Origin: Lumbricus rubellus
Taxonomy: Eukaryota; Annelida; Clitellata; Crassiclitellata; Lumbricidae
DNA: 64,000 nt
Direction: 5' to 3'
NCBI GenBank assembly: GCA_945859605.1
Contig: OX243821.1
Span: forward strand, 34,404,979-34,468,978
The position numbers and the translations under genes are program-made. The number at the start of each line of letters is the position of its first letter. Position 1 is the stretch's first letter. The notes under the pieces were generated by a model, which was not told the DNA's origin, did not search any database, and saw only the letters and a list, made by a program, of their open reading frames with translations. Shown piece by piece: positions 1 through 11,218 of the stretch.

Positions 1-191
1 TATGAAGAAAACTAGTCATTAGTTAAGCCCGCATTCCGGGAGAAAGGGGTCATTACAAATATAGATGTTTCGGAGATGAGCAGTTCTAGTCCTTAGATAA
101 TTTATTTAAATTAGATACTTATAGAGTTATGTGCAATATTCCGAAATTATTATTAATGCCAATACGTTTAGTAGCTATAGTTTCATTTTAG

Positions 192-563
192 CACTTGAGT
201 GCCCAAGGTATTTTTTGGTACACGAAGGCCCAAGGAGGGGTCCGCGCGGACCCCAGCGTTTTCATGCTAATTTCTTGAGAAGGGATTGGAATATCGTAAC
301 AGAATTTGTTTCTGTGTAATCCCAAATGAATTTGCAATCGATTGATGTATCTTATATTACAATTGCACCACCTGGTGTGAAATAGTAGTGTAATAATCTC
401 GTGACACATTTTACGCTTGCTTGCTTTATTTACCGAAGGAAGCCTATGCTTATGTGAATATCGGCCGCATATCTTGCGGTACCCTTAGTATATGCCTTTA
501 AAAAGTTATCCGGGAAAAACAGGCCTGGGGTCCGGTCGGACCCCCTCCTTGGGCACTCGAGGG
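192..563. mobile_element. TTAA-flanked MITE, family A, internally deleted copy
   Basis: The left end reads CACTTGAGTGCCCAAGG and the right end is the inverse, CCTTGGGCACTCGAGGG, followed by TTAA at 564-567. The left flank is TTAG, probably a mutated TTAA. Inside lie GC-rich arms (ggtccgcgcggacccc and ggtccggtcggacccc). The fuller copy at 51060-51541 shows that about 108 bp are missing here. TTAA duplication and TIRs beginning with C are the signature of piggyBac-type elements; no transposase is present. A small ORF at 131-319 lies within it and has no recognisable family. Confidence 0.7.
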
Positions 564-611
564 TTAAAAACACTGTGTGATTAAAAAAAAAAAACTTAGC
601 GACGCCCTTCC

Positions 612-628
612 CTTCGAGTGCCCAAGGT
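612..628. repeat. Solo end of TTAA MITE family A
   Basis: CTTCGAGTGCCCAAGG matches the terminal repeat of the family A element that ends 50 bp upstream. No partner end is seen nearby, so this is a fragment. Confidence 0.5.
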
Positions 629-702
629 GAAAATATATTGTATAGCCCAGGTCACAACTGTTAACAGGGTGTGTTTTAAATGTTTCTATTGCGTCCAATG
701 CT

Positions 703-862
703 GTAGGGCGCGGTGGTGTAGTGGGTATTTTCACTCAGCGCTTCGGGGTGAAACTTCAATTCAGTGTCCGCGCTGTAGTCCGGAGCACTTATATTCATTC
801 ATTCCGAGAATCTATATAGGGCCTTTTAAATAAATCTACTAAGAGGCGCTCTCTGCGCTAAC
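703..862 (+). repeat. tRNA-SINE fragment joined to a LINE 3'-end fragment
   Basis: From 703 the sequence reads like the head of the tRNA-derived SINE (gcgcggtggtgtagtggg, an A-box-like block), but the B-box half is missing and it jumps straight to the SINE body (tcagcgcttcggggtgaaac). From about 785 it continues as an ATTC-rich tail and a decayed GCGCCTCT/AGAGGCGC hairpin in antisense, which belongs to the CR1/L2-like 3' end described at 10128-10200. Confidence 0.5.
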
Positions 863-944
863 TATCGGAAGCGATGTCAAAATTAATGTCATAACAACAA
901 GAAAATTCCATCAATTAGCAAAATTGTCACAGCGAGACAGAAAC

Positions 945-1090
945 AGTCATCAGTGGCGATCCCTCGCAGACACGTAGAATCATCCAACGGAATCCAGTCG
1001 ACACCTTTCTCACCAAATACTAGTATTTTCGTTTGTTCAAAGTTCATGGTAAGACCACACCTCTTCCCTTTCTCATTCAGATTCCGTGTT
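945..1090 (-). pseudogene. RTE-like reverse transcriptase relic, downstream half
   Basis: Minus-strand translation gives a stretch resembling the RT palm region after the catalytic box (GLTMNFEQTKILVFGEKG, compare the usual GLxxNxxKTKxMxF). The catalytic-box half lies at 1331-1480. The two halves are separated by a SINE, so the SINE inserted into an already decayed RT copy. This is recognised by eye only. Confidence 0.5.
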
Positions 1091-1330
1091 GTTTGTTTGT
1101 TTGTTTGTTTGTTTGTATGTGCACTTGTTATAGCGCCCCTTTAAGCTCACTGCTCAAGGCGCTCCCGAATGCAGAGCGGACACTGCATCGGAGTTTCACA
1201 CCGAAGCGCTGAGCAATTGTGAGTTAAGGACTTGCCCAAGGTTCTTACGCCGTGGTTTGAGGGTGGATTCGAACCTCGAACCTTCCGGCTCCAAGGCAAC
1301 GACGCCACCACTACACCACAGCGCCCCACT
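1091..1330 (-). mobile_element. tRNA-derived SINE (family 1), with GTTT tail
   Basis: On the minus strand the head is tRNA-like: A-box-like tgtggtgtagtggtggcg and B-box GGTTCGAATCC, followed by a body containing the GCGCC...GGGGCGCT hairpin seen in the CR1/L2-like LINE 3' end, then ataacaagtgcacat and an (AAAC)n tail at 1090-1120. The shared 3' hairpin suggests mobilisation by that LINE family. Other copies lie at 49598-49720, 52118-52345, 58530-58757 and 60090-60285. Confidence 0.75.
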
Positions 1331-1480
1331 GTAGTCTTTGCTCGTTTTCGTCTAGCAGGTCAATGTCATTGGCGAAGCAGAGATTATTGATTTCTATGCC
1401 ACTGATTTCCACTCAACCCTCCTTCTCTCTGACCTTATGCAGGACTCTTTCCAGAAGCTTTTCATTATCTTGATTCGATG
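1331..1480 (-). pseudogene. RTE-like reverse transcriptase relic, catalytic half
   Basis: Minus-strand translation reads GIEINNLCFANDIDLLDENEQRLQ-like residues: the ANDI block stands where a functional RT has the ADD catalytic triad, so one key aspartate is lost. A stop interrupts the preceding segment. Together with 945-1090 it is one dead LINE split by a SINE. Confidence 0.55.
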
Positions 1481-2190
1481 GCGTAATGTTGAGTTGCTAG
1501 TGTGCTGCAGAGGTTGTTATCGTAATTCGTTAACGGAGAAATCTATAACAGTAATAATAACCGTAAAAAAGAATATTTATAAAAAAGTTTATATATATTT
1601 AAATGGTGTCTAAGGCAAACAACCAACTTTATAAATAGTGATTGCCGCACACACCCCGAATTGGCCACATTTGACCCGTCTTTTCTCAAATGTTATCTAC
1701 CAAAATATCTGCTACAATATAATCACTGTTTCGATCGGGTTGAAAGATCCCAGGGCCCAGGGAGCGTGATAGAGCAATTCATTCTCTGTCCTTAGTCATT
1801 ACTTCGCGCCGTCGAAATGGCTGCGTTGAAATTGAGTGGCCCGTATGGGAATCGGGAATCACGGCTTGTGCGTAATTAACAGAAAATCGGGTGTCCAATC
1901 GGTGATAGGTAGTCGGTAAATTCATTAAATTAATGTTTATTGAAATAGTATGCTAGTATTGATGAGGTAATTTGCGGAAAATTCGATCTTGGCCAAACGT
2001 CGATACGATATTATCTGAAACTGCGAGGAAGCAATGCAATTATCCCCGTGATCATGTTAGATATATATTATATAAACACAGAGACAAATTTTACATTTCA
2101 TGAGCTCTGAAAATGTTAATCTAGATTAAAATTCGTAAGGTTTTAGCAATACACTATGCACTAGATTCATTAAATAAGACAGTGTTGCTT
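1481..2190. other. Non-coding AT-rich interval
   Basis: No supported gene. AT-rich single-copy-looking DNA ending in an ATTC/ATTA-rich tract (2205-2280). Confidence 0.5.
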
Positions 2191-2699
2191 TTGAAACTGC
2201 TCTATTCATTCGTTTATTCGTTCGTTCATTTATTAATTCATTAATTCAATCATTCAATCATTTATTCATTCAATCATAACTATACTAATAATATTGTTAA
2301 GAGTATTAATAATATCATAACACCCCACCGCATCATTATATCAAAACTTCTTCACCCACAAGAGAATCGAGAGGGTAGGATGGGGCAAGTGTCAACACAT
2401 GGCGTGTCAACACCTCAGCAGAATTATCATCTTCATCGTCGTCGTCTTTGTCTTCGACGGAGGTTCGAGAGTAGTGAACAACTTCCGTCGCGTACGTCAC
2501 TTCCTGTTTCTTCAACGACGATCGTAAAGAACTTGAAGAGGAATATGCGACGCCTTCAACGCGACCGCAAGATGACAGCACTGTCACTGTGTCACTGGAA
2601 TGTTATCGATGTCTACATCGCGTCATCTCTTGAGTCATGCAAGACTCTGTTGTTGCAGGCCACAACTGTTGCTGGATATGAAGATCTTAATGTGGCCAA

Positions 2700-2890
2700 T
2701 ACACACACACACGCATTTTGAATACACACGCATACACACACGCACGCACGCACACACAAACACATGCACGCACACGTACACACGAACGCACACACACGCA
2801 CACATATACACGTACACATGCATACACACGCCAGCACATACGCACACACGCCCACACGCGCACACACATTCATGCACACACACACACTCT
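2700..2890. repeat. CA-rich cryptic microsatellite
   Basis: Imperfect CA/CACG/CATA repeats across about 190 bp. All long open frames here encode only His-Thr or Cys-Val runs and are not genes. Upstream (2380-2700) there is no recognisable coding sequence. Confidence 0.9.
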
Positions 2891-3198
2891 TTGTGTTGAA
2901 CTTTAGATAAATATGTATAGGCCTACCTCGTAATTGAAACTGTTGACATTTAGATCATGTTATTTTATCATTATGCGATTGTCAAATGATAATAATGTGC
3001 GTAGTCCTACTTGTTGATTTTACATGTAAGTGCCTGATGTTTTAACTTTATTTACTCGATTTTGAATATTTTTATATGATTGAATTTACATACTCGATAT
3101 CTTAATCTTTTATGTTCAAATACTTGATATTTATTCACATGATCCGTTAAATATCATTTTGTTACGTATTTTATTTTCAAACTACTTGATGTCTACAG

Positions 3199-3525
3199 TG
3201 CGCAAGGCCACGAGAGAAGAAATAAGTTTTGAGGAAAGAAAAAGAGAAGGATGGATCACCTGTTCGAAGTTGAGACCAAGTAGATGGAGACAGAGTATTC
3301 CAAAGAGAGGGACCAATTGATGCAAGTGATCGGGAATGAGCCAAAGCCATTCTAGTAGGAGGAACTAAAAGATAAAATCTATTTGAAGAGCGGAGTGGGT
3401 GATGTGATGAGGCTGAAAGAGGGCGGTGAATTTCATTTGCTAGATATTTCGGGGCAAGACCCCGTTGTGCTTTGGAGACAAAGATGAGGATTTTAAACTT
3501 GGTGTAATTTGTTTCATGGAGTACC
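3199..3525 (-). pseudogene. CR1/L2-like LINE, C-terminal RT-adjacent region
   Basis: The minus strand is open without an initiator Met and reads ...KILIFVSKAQRGLAPKYL..., then VPPTRMALAHSRSLASIGPS LWNTLSP..., ending FLKTYFFSRGLAHC. These match the post-RT tail of CR1/L2-type LINEs (fKilxxxxKaxxGlaPxYL; R...aFsxxgPxlWNxLP; Fk..LKtxLF). About 105 codons remain, 5'-truncated. The frame is intact, so it is a comparatively young fragment. Confidence 0.6.
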
Positions 3526-3529
3526 GGTC

Positions 3530-4240
3530 GTATTACACACCTTGCGCGCGTTGTAAATTTATTTAATAATAATAATTTAATCGTTTTTACATTACGCTAT
3601 AAAAAATAAAAACTCATTTTTTATAATAATTATGCGACAAACATAGTCGGTTTACACCTTTTAAACGCTTCTCAGTTGTTCTATATAAAATTTATATTTA
3701 ATATGGAATATTAATATTAGTCATCTCTTATGATACTTCCAACAGTCTCTAGCTGGATCAGACATCGTGCACCTTCGTGTGGCCCAGTCCGTTGTCCGTC
3801 CGATCCTCGTAGGATGCGTCATGAAGACTCTCGACGTCCGAACAAGGACCACTCGTCACGTGATGATGATCACGTGCAGACCGGATGTGAGTTCAGAGTC
3901 TATTTGAGATGTGACGATTAATAAAGACTTTGACGCACGATACGTGCTAACAACTACAGAAGCTATGGAAGATGACGTTAAACACCTTTTAAAAGCCGAT
4001 ATATAGTGCTATATAAGACTTCCGCTGCTTTGGGAGACAGCTGAAGTAGAATTCGTTTACGATTCTAAATAGAGACTATAATTTATCAAAATTAATAATT
4101 TACGAATATAATTAGCGACTATAGCGACTATAATTATTAGATGGTTCAGCGCCGATGTATGTAAACGTCAATAAAAACATATTATAGTATTATATATTAG
4201 AGTATCCGGTCACGCGTTGCTGTGGCTGAAAATAGCATCC
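3530..4240. other. Non-coding interval with two composite motifs
   Basis: No gene seen. The composite TATA/AAAGGTGT motif occurs twice on the minus strand: ACACCTTTTAAA at 3654 with TATATA 29 nt away, and at 3982 with TATATA again 29 nt away. A 63-codon open frame at 3730-3921 has no recognisable family. Confidence 0.4.
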
Positions 4241-4249
4241 CTACCTCCA

Positions 4250-4475
4250 TTCCACTTCCCCTTCCCCCTACCCCTCCCCTCCCCTCCCATCCCCTCCCCT
4301 TCCACGTCCCCTCTCCACCCCCTCCCCTTCCACTTCTCCCTCCCCTCCCCCTCCCCCTTCCCCTCCCCTCCCCCTCCCCCTCCCCTCCCCTCCCCCTCTC
4401 CCCTTCCCCTCCCCCTCCCCCTCCCCCTCCCCCTCCCCCCCCCCCTCCCCCTCCCCCTCCCCCTCCTCCTCCCTC
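4250..4475. repeat. CCCCT polypyrimidine tract
   Basis: About 225 bp of C4-5 runs separated by T on the plus strand, so the minus strand is a run of GGGG(A) blocks able to form G-quadruplexes. Open frames on both strands here encode only Pro/Leu or Gly/Arg runs. Confidence 0.95.
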
Positions 4476-4479
4476 CGGT

Positions 4480-6480
4480 CGAATTTGCAAAGTTGCTTTT
4501 TTTAAAGATTGCGCTTTTTCCCAAAAAGCATTCTGCTAACCCGGCCGTGTTGGAACAGAACGTTTTGGTATAGTTTTGAAAGCAATCGGTGAAGAAAGTT
4601 CGTAGATCCTTGAAGCCGACACAAACGCTGTTACATTTTTATTTATATAGATTATATATATATATATATATTTATATATATACGTGCATATATTCTCATT
4701 AATAATGGCGGTCGTGAGCCGTTGTGTCTTTTACTTCATTGATTGCTGATAACCCTATTGTCCATCTCTTCTGGGTCTCGACTTGTTAACCAAATTTTAC
4801 TGAATCTCATTATGTTCACTGTCATTTTGTTTATGATTTTGGATTCTGGAAAATAAGAAACGAAATTAATAAATTGAACACAATGTCATTCGAGGTAGCT
4901 GGTTTTCAACACCTTTTAATTAACTTTATACAAAAGTATTCGTCTCTTACTTGTATAGGGTCATTCAGCATATAACTGAATCGGTGCTTTGCATGCTCTT
5001 GTCGTTTTTATAGATTTGTGTAAACGTTAAAAGAGGTACGCAACAGAATGTCCTGAAATAACGTGCGTCAAATTGGCGCCAAGGCTTATAACAGACACGG
5101 CCTGGAATTCTATAAATATAAATAATAATTATATTTTGTGGGGGTGTGTGGTGTGGTTGGGCTGTGGCTACATTTCCCGGGAAACGCCGGTTACCCCAGC
5201 TAGTAAGATATAAAATGGTTCTATATAAAACACTGTTAGTAGCAAATCATGTAACAATATGCTTACAGGACTGGTGTCGCTAGCCAAATTTTCCCCTCCT
5301 GAAAATGAAAATTGTGGTTAGCAAGCTTTTATTTAGCGGTTCCATGAGAAAACAAGATGGCGGACAAAATGGCGGCCTATTCGATCAAATGGCCACATAT
5401 AATGTGTCTTTAGTCCATTGCATTCTTTGAACTATGTAATCTTAATTTAGAGTCTAAAATCGTGTTCCTGTTGAAGTATAATTTGCATCTGACAGTGTCA
5501 TTATTGTTATAAGACTGGTCTAGTACGTGGGATATTATAGCGCTCAGATTTTACTTTACGGATGAGGTGGAACTTAATTCAATGCTTTTCTTCGTGAACT
5601 TGTAACACCATATGATACATAAGAAGAGGTGTGTAATTCTTTGACTTTTACTCCAAAAAAATTCAATTTATTTCTTAAATCAGCAACTATTATAGCTATC
5701 ACGTAAAATAACAACATACAATAGCGTGTGACGGCCAGATGGGATGGATGAGCGTGGATATTGCATCTGCTTGGGTAATAAGATTCTCAACAGTGATGGG
5801 TGGTATAGGGTCACGTCCGTCCGTCCAACTACAAATTAGGGATTAGCGCTTTTTATAAATATCACGCCCGATATATCTAGCAAGAGCATATTATACTTTA
5901 TACACTTCCTTGAATTTAACACACCATAGTTTTATTGCTCACTGTTTTACTGCTTCCACAAAAGTAAGTCATCTTGAAAATTTCATAGAAAGAATTTCTT
6001 ATAATTACTTATTGTAAGGGACTTTAGGGAATAAAGCTGGCTAATTGTAATAAATGATGAATGTTCATCAGTTATATTGCAACTCTAGCACACTTAAAAA
6101 GGTGTCGAATAAAAACATAAATTTCGCAGCGAGGATGACTAGTGTCACTGGAATCAACGTTTAGGGGCGGGACTCCGACGTGCATTCTATTGTGCGCTGG
6201 TATGATAGTATCAACTTCAGCGGAGCTGAGTTCGAGTTCGAGTTCCGAAGCCCTCTTAGGATAGACTGGTGGCTTTATAGGCTGCCCTTTGTACAGCAGT
6301 AGCCTATGTCTGTTCTCATTTTAGCTAAGATTTGTTTTTTTATCCGACCATTTGCAAAGAAATTCGTCGTTATGTCCCGCCATCTGTCGAATGTGTATGA
6401 AACGAAGTTCGCTTTCTACCGAATGAACGGTTAATCATCGTCCAGTTGCCAGGTTGCCTTTGACAGAATGTTCATGAGAA
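4480..6480. other. Non-coding interval
   Basis: No gene recognised. It holds short TA tracts (4652-4685), motif copies near 4908 and 6101, and an oligo-ATGGCGG patch (5355-5375). The block downstream of the 6101 motif (atttcgcagcgaggatg ... cagcggagctgag) recurs downstream of the 9213 motif, so these two motif copies share a longer repeated context of about 150 bp. Confidence 0.5.
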
Positions 6481-6494
6481 TAAAATAATTGGCG

Positions 6495-6642
<148 letters not shown>

Positions 6643-7126
6643 TAATTATGCATCGCATAATTATACATGGTTTCCTGGCTTGGTCTTTCAACTACCTTTA
6701 ATCTTTGCCTTGTAAACTCCATTGCTCAATGTTTGGAGTGACGATTTTGAAGCAGCTCTATAACAAGTGCACACATTACAAACAAAATGTTAAACCAGTC
6801 GACTTAAACACCTGTTAAACGTTTTCTAAAGTTGTTATTTAAACATTAAACGCTGTTCGTTTTATAATGAGTGTTAGGTAACGAAGTTATCATGCGGGAA
6901 TGTTGAGGAAATTTCGACTTAAGAAAATCTTGTCGTCTCCCTCGCCGTCGTATCCTAACAGCGACAGTGTTCAGTCAGTGTATAATTAGTCGATGTGGCT
7001 GAATTGCATGATTATGGGTGCAGGTGTATGTTTGCACGTGCGCGCGTATGATTGCATGCGTTTTTGTGGGTTTGTAGGCTCATGTTTGCGTGTCAATATG
7101 ACTTGTGTTTGTGCATGTGTGCCTAT

Positions 7127-7283
<157 letters not shown>

Positions 7284-8134
7284 TATATCTGTGTTTTTTT
7301 GTATTCCTTTGCTGTAGCCCAGACAGATTGACTCGTCGTTGATTTGTTCTTTCTGATTCAATTTGGCGCCATATACATGTAATTATTATTGCAGTCGACT
7401 CTCGAAGGCGGGAAATGGTCGAGCAGAAGATATCATGCGCGGGGAGCCAGTGGAGGGAGGTAGAGACGAAGATAGGAAGAAAGCAGAGGAAGAGAGAGAG
7501 ATACGGAGACAAATAAATGATGGATGAGCAGGAGTACGAGGAGGGGAAGGAGGAGGGATAAGCTAACACGTAGAGGGGGAAGGAAACAGACAGAGGCAGA
7601 GAGAGATATTCAGACAGACAAACAGACAGATGTACAGAGAGATAGACGGACAGACGGACAGACAGAGATGGAGACTGAGAGATGCATGTAGTCAAGTATT
7701 GAAAATATAATATTTCATCGTAACAAATCTAACGCTAAAAGAAAGGACACCGGCTTATTCAAGAGCGCTGAAGAGATACTCCAGTTTTCGAGATGTGCCC
7801 ATTCTAAGCCAATATGATGGCATCGGAGACGCCAATGATCCATTTTTCGGGAATGAAGGGAGAATGGAGGATGGAAAAAGAAATCCTGAGGTGATATTAA
7901 ATTAAAAGAAAGACAAAGACAGAGACAGAGCAGGAGGAGGAGAAGAATTAGGAGGAGGAGGAGGCGATAAACACCTTTTTAAAATGACTCAATTCTGCCT
8001 TAAGTATTTTGTCTTCGACATGTTTACAGTGATCTATCCTTTCCAGTCAATCTATCCTTGAAAAAATATAACAACAAAAAGACAGACTCTCCAACATTAT
8101 GGCATCGTTATCGTTAAGATTAATTGATAAGTAT

Positions 8135-8510
8135 GGTGATCGAACATCAATAATATATACGAATGGTTCTAAACTTGAAAATGTAGTATCGGCAGCTTTC
8201 TATGTACATACCCTCCATGAACTCTCACAATGTTTATAAGATCACTCCTCGATTTTTTATTAGCACTCTTGCATACATAGCCTACGCTATTTCAAATCAT
8301 AAACTTGGATCATAAACTTGGTGCTGGAACTCGTTGGCGATTGGTTTAAAGCTAACAGATTGTCATTAAACTTGGAAAAAAACTAACTACATCCTGTTTA
8401 AATCGCATAGGAAAAATCCCAGTGGAAGAATTTAAATAAACGGCCTTTCTCTCACTTCTGTAAAATCCACTAAATTTGTAGGAGTCTACGTTTGTAATTG
8501 TAATTGTAAT
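8135..8510 (+). pseudogene. LINE relic: RNase H-like and RT fragments
   Basis: At about 8140-8215 the plus strand reads RTSIIYTNGSKLENVVSAAF, like the first strand of a LINE RNase H domain but with N for the catalytic D. At 8330-8500 it reads GDWFKANRLSLNLEK, then after a frameshift TNYILFKSH and STKFVGVYV, which is the RT thumb region. It resumes at 8960-9165 after an antisense LINE insertion. The domain order (RNase H before RT) is abnormal, so rearrangement is likely. Confidence 0.5.
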
Positions 8511-8965
8511 TGTAATTGAACATTTATATAGCGCCACTTCAAGAGAACTCCTCAGAGGCGCTCCCGACCTGACACCAAACCATAATCAAAGAGAATGGTT
8601 TTCAAACGCTTGCGGAAAAGGGGCAAAGAAAGACAAAGAAGTTCATTACGGAGACTAATAGGTGACATTTTCCAGAAAGACTGACCGACCATAGCAAAAC
8701 TTCTATGCAGCACTGTGGAAGATCGAGCCAGAGGAACAACCAGGTCACCATGCGTTGCAGAGCGAAGGAATCTACGGCCTGGACTGGATAGCACAAGCAC
8801 ACAAAGTTCCATAAGATAGATAGGAGCTTGGCCTGTTAGGCAATTACGCATGAGCATTAGAATCTTAAACTCAATACGTTTTTGCATAGGCAACCAGTGC
8901 AGTTCCTCCCGTATAAAACTTGATATATGCCCAAACTTTGGAATGCCACCAATCAGGCGATAGCC
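8511..8965 (-). mobile_element. CR1/L2-like LINE 3' fragment, antisense, nested
   Basis: Minus-strand frame 8552-8965 contains RLIGGIPKFGHISSFIREEL HWLPMQKRIEFKILML, VVPLARSSTVLHRSFAMVGQ SFW and LFRKRLKTILFDYG, i.e. the canonical CR1/L2 post-RT tail (HWLPvxxRIxFKIL ... FsxxgxxxWN ... FkxxLKTxLF). The stop is at 8552 and is followed by the 3' hairpin AGCGCC...GGCGCT and a (TAATTG)n-like tail at 8496-8520. It interrupts a plus-strand LINE relic, so it inserted later. Confidence 0.7.
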
Positions 8966-9165
8966 ATATTGCTCATGTCGCTTCAAAAATAGCAAAAAAT
9001 ATCGGAGTAATGGCCCGAACTGCTTACATTTTACCATTTAGTAATAGGAATAAACTATACTATTCCTTAGTACATCCTTATCTCTCTTTTTGTAACATGG
9101 TGTGGGCTTCTACTTATGTCTCAAGATTACATGTTGAACTGTGTACAGTGTGCGTGAAACATTAC
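8960..9165 (+). pseudogene. LINE RT relic, continuation after nested insertion
   Basis: Reads HIAHVASKIAKNIGVMARTA, then LYYSLVHPYLSFCNMVWAST. This matches the RT C-terminal region of jockey/I-type LINEs (HIxxVxxKixkxiGilxr; LYxSlixPyLxYxnxvW). It picks up where GVYV at ~8500 stopped. Confidence 0.6.
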
Positions 9166-9327
9166 ATTGTTCGATTTCAAAAATATATATTGCAAGTTTA
9201 AAACATTTAAAAGGGTGTCGGAGAAAAGCAGATATTTCGCAGCGAGGATGCGCGTCACATTAGTCTAGTAAACGTTTGGGGTGTGCATTATAGTAAACTG
9301 GCATCGACTAACAGCGGAGCTGAGATC

Positions 9328-9480
9328 ATGGGCGGAGTTTTTTTCCGTTCATTGGGGGGGGGGGCTAAAAAAGAACTTGGACTTTGTTGGGGACAGAGAC
9401 TGGGTCCAGAACGAGCGGCGCCGACAATTTTTTCTTGGCCAAAAAAGTTAATCACCTTTTTTTACCGGACAAAAAGTTGA
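9328..9480 (+). repeat. hAT-like element end (family with CATGGGCGGAGTTT)
   Basis: CATGGGCGGAGTTT begins at 9328 and the next ~110 bp, including GAACTTGGAC, CTGGGTCCAGA and GCGGCGCCG, align by eye with the reverse complement of 12590-12694, the right end of the nested element at 11219-12694. No matching right end is seen, so this is a fragment. Confidence 0.5.
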
Positions 9481-10127
9481 TGACCATTTTATTAAGTGCT
9501 GTGTTATGCCAAGAAACTTTTTGTCCAGGGTAACGGCCACTGTTGTCATAGAACCTGGTTTTATTTTTTCGAAAAAACGACGTTTTTTACCGGGTTTTTT
9601 TCGTTTCCATCGTTTTTTTTTACATCTATGTCCATAATCATACTAATACAGTTTCGCAGCATATTGACCAACAGAACAACCCTGTGGAGAGGTTGGTGAA
9701 TATCTGTCACCGCGGGAGCCTGCGTTGGAACGAACAGCCGAATTTTTGCTATTTTCATACAATACAAACGCACAGTTTCGCAGCTTTTCCCCTCAAATCT
9801 TGCAGCCATATAAATAGAGAGCGACCAGGGCCACCGCCCACAGTCAGCACATTCACCCACCCCGAAGGGTCGGGCTATATATGTTTGGCTTTTAGGGGAG
9901 GAAGCAGGGTGGGGTGGAGGGTTGGCAAAGACCCGACATTTAGCGGTAAACTAAAATTTTCACATCTCGTGGATGAATAAATGGAAGATAAGAGGTTCAA
10001 TGTAGAGAGATAGAGCGATGAAAGAAGCAGTGATTATAAGTGGACTACTGTGCTCGCGTTTTTAAACACCTCCTAAACGGTTATTTAATTTTTTAAAAAT
10101 AAACGGCTCACCACCAAAATTTAGTTT

Positions 10128-10560
10128 CATTCATTCATTCATTATTAGAATTTATATAGCGCCTCTTCAAGAAACTACTCAGAGGCGCTCCCAGCCCAGC
10201 CACGACCAAAGAAAAAAGATTTAAGAGACTTGAGAAATAGAGATTGACTGGTCAGATGGAGGAGATGGAGGTTCGAGGGGAGGTCATTCCAGATTGACGG
10301 TCCCACAACCGAGAAGGCTCGGCGCTGTCTGGTAGCTAAGCGAGCCCGTGGAACAAGCAGTTGTCCCTTCACAGCGGAGCGAAGGGCCCGACGCGCTTCA
10401 ATGTCAGAGACTGGGCGACAGAGGACGCGCAGATAAGATGGAGCACAACCAATAATACAGCGAGAAACAAGGGCAGCAATGCGGTAATTGATGCGTTGGG
10501 CTATTGATGCGTTGGGCTAGTTTGGCGAGTAGCTAAGCAGCCATCAATGTCATAGAGAGC
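10128..10560 (-). mobile_element. CR1/L2-like LINE 3' end with hairpin and ATGA tail
   Basis: The minus strand is open from about 10500 to the stop at 10175: RIAALVSRCIIGCAPSYLRV, LLVPRARLATRQRRAFSVVG, PSIWNDLPSNL, FLKSLKSFFFGRGWAG. After the stop comes a hairpin with perfect 8-bp arms (GCGCCTCT and AGAGGCGC, 14-nt loop), then TATATAAATTC and (ATGA)n. This copy links the coding tail to the hairpin, and so identifies the many isolated GCGCCTCT hairpins plus ATTC repeats elsewhere in the window as 3' ends of this LINE or SINEs riding on it. Confidence 0.75.
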
Positions 10561-10706
10561 TGTTGTACTATAAACTTAATAAGAATAATAATATATCATT
10601 AGTCATCCGAAATTCCAATTAAATCTAGAATAAACTGAATTTGTTGGATAAATGGATTGACGGACGGACAAATGGAGAAACCATCAAGACGCAAATCGAT
10701 TGGGTA

Positions 10707-10714
10707 GAGAGGTG
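10707..10714 (+). repeat. Target-site duplication GAGAGGTG, left
   Basis: Perfect 8-bp match to 13488-13495, flanking the outer hAT-like element. Confidence 0.8.
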
Positions 10715-11218
10715 CAGGGGCGGAAACCTAGGGGGGGACAGGGGGGGACGGTCCCCCCCAAAGAAGACGTTGGGGGGGACGGCCCATGCATTTGTCCCCC
10801 CCAATGTTCAAGCGTTAGGACATGTACACAACCTTCAGTAGGGAACTAGAGAAAAAAGTTTAGCAGATGAAGTAAATATTTATAATGTTATGAACTCCAG
10901 AGCAATCCAGGCACTAACCAAAAGTTATTAAGTCCCACATTGGATAGTTTGCGAACATTATACTGTATAGATAAGACACCTCTTTTAACTCATTTCCAAT
11001 TATTATAAAGACTTGAAAACACCCAACGTCACAAACTCACAACGTCACATGTCGGGTTTCTGCTAAATTCAATTCAGCTTCTCTTCAGGCTCAAATCAGC
11101 GTCATGTTCAACATCAGAAGTAAAAGGAAAAGTTAATACGTAAATAAGTAAGTAAGTAAGTATTTTGTTTATTGTTCCTCTGGTAAATGAACAGTGGGAC
11201 ATAGAACATCATTGGGTC

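Noticed and set aside
3730..3921. 63-codon Arg/Asp/Ser-rich frame
   Set aside because: No recognisable family, no splice or start support, and stretches of this length are common by chance here.
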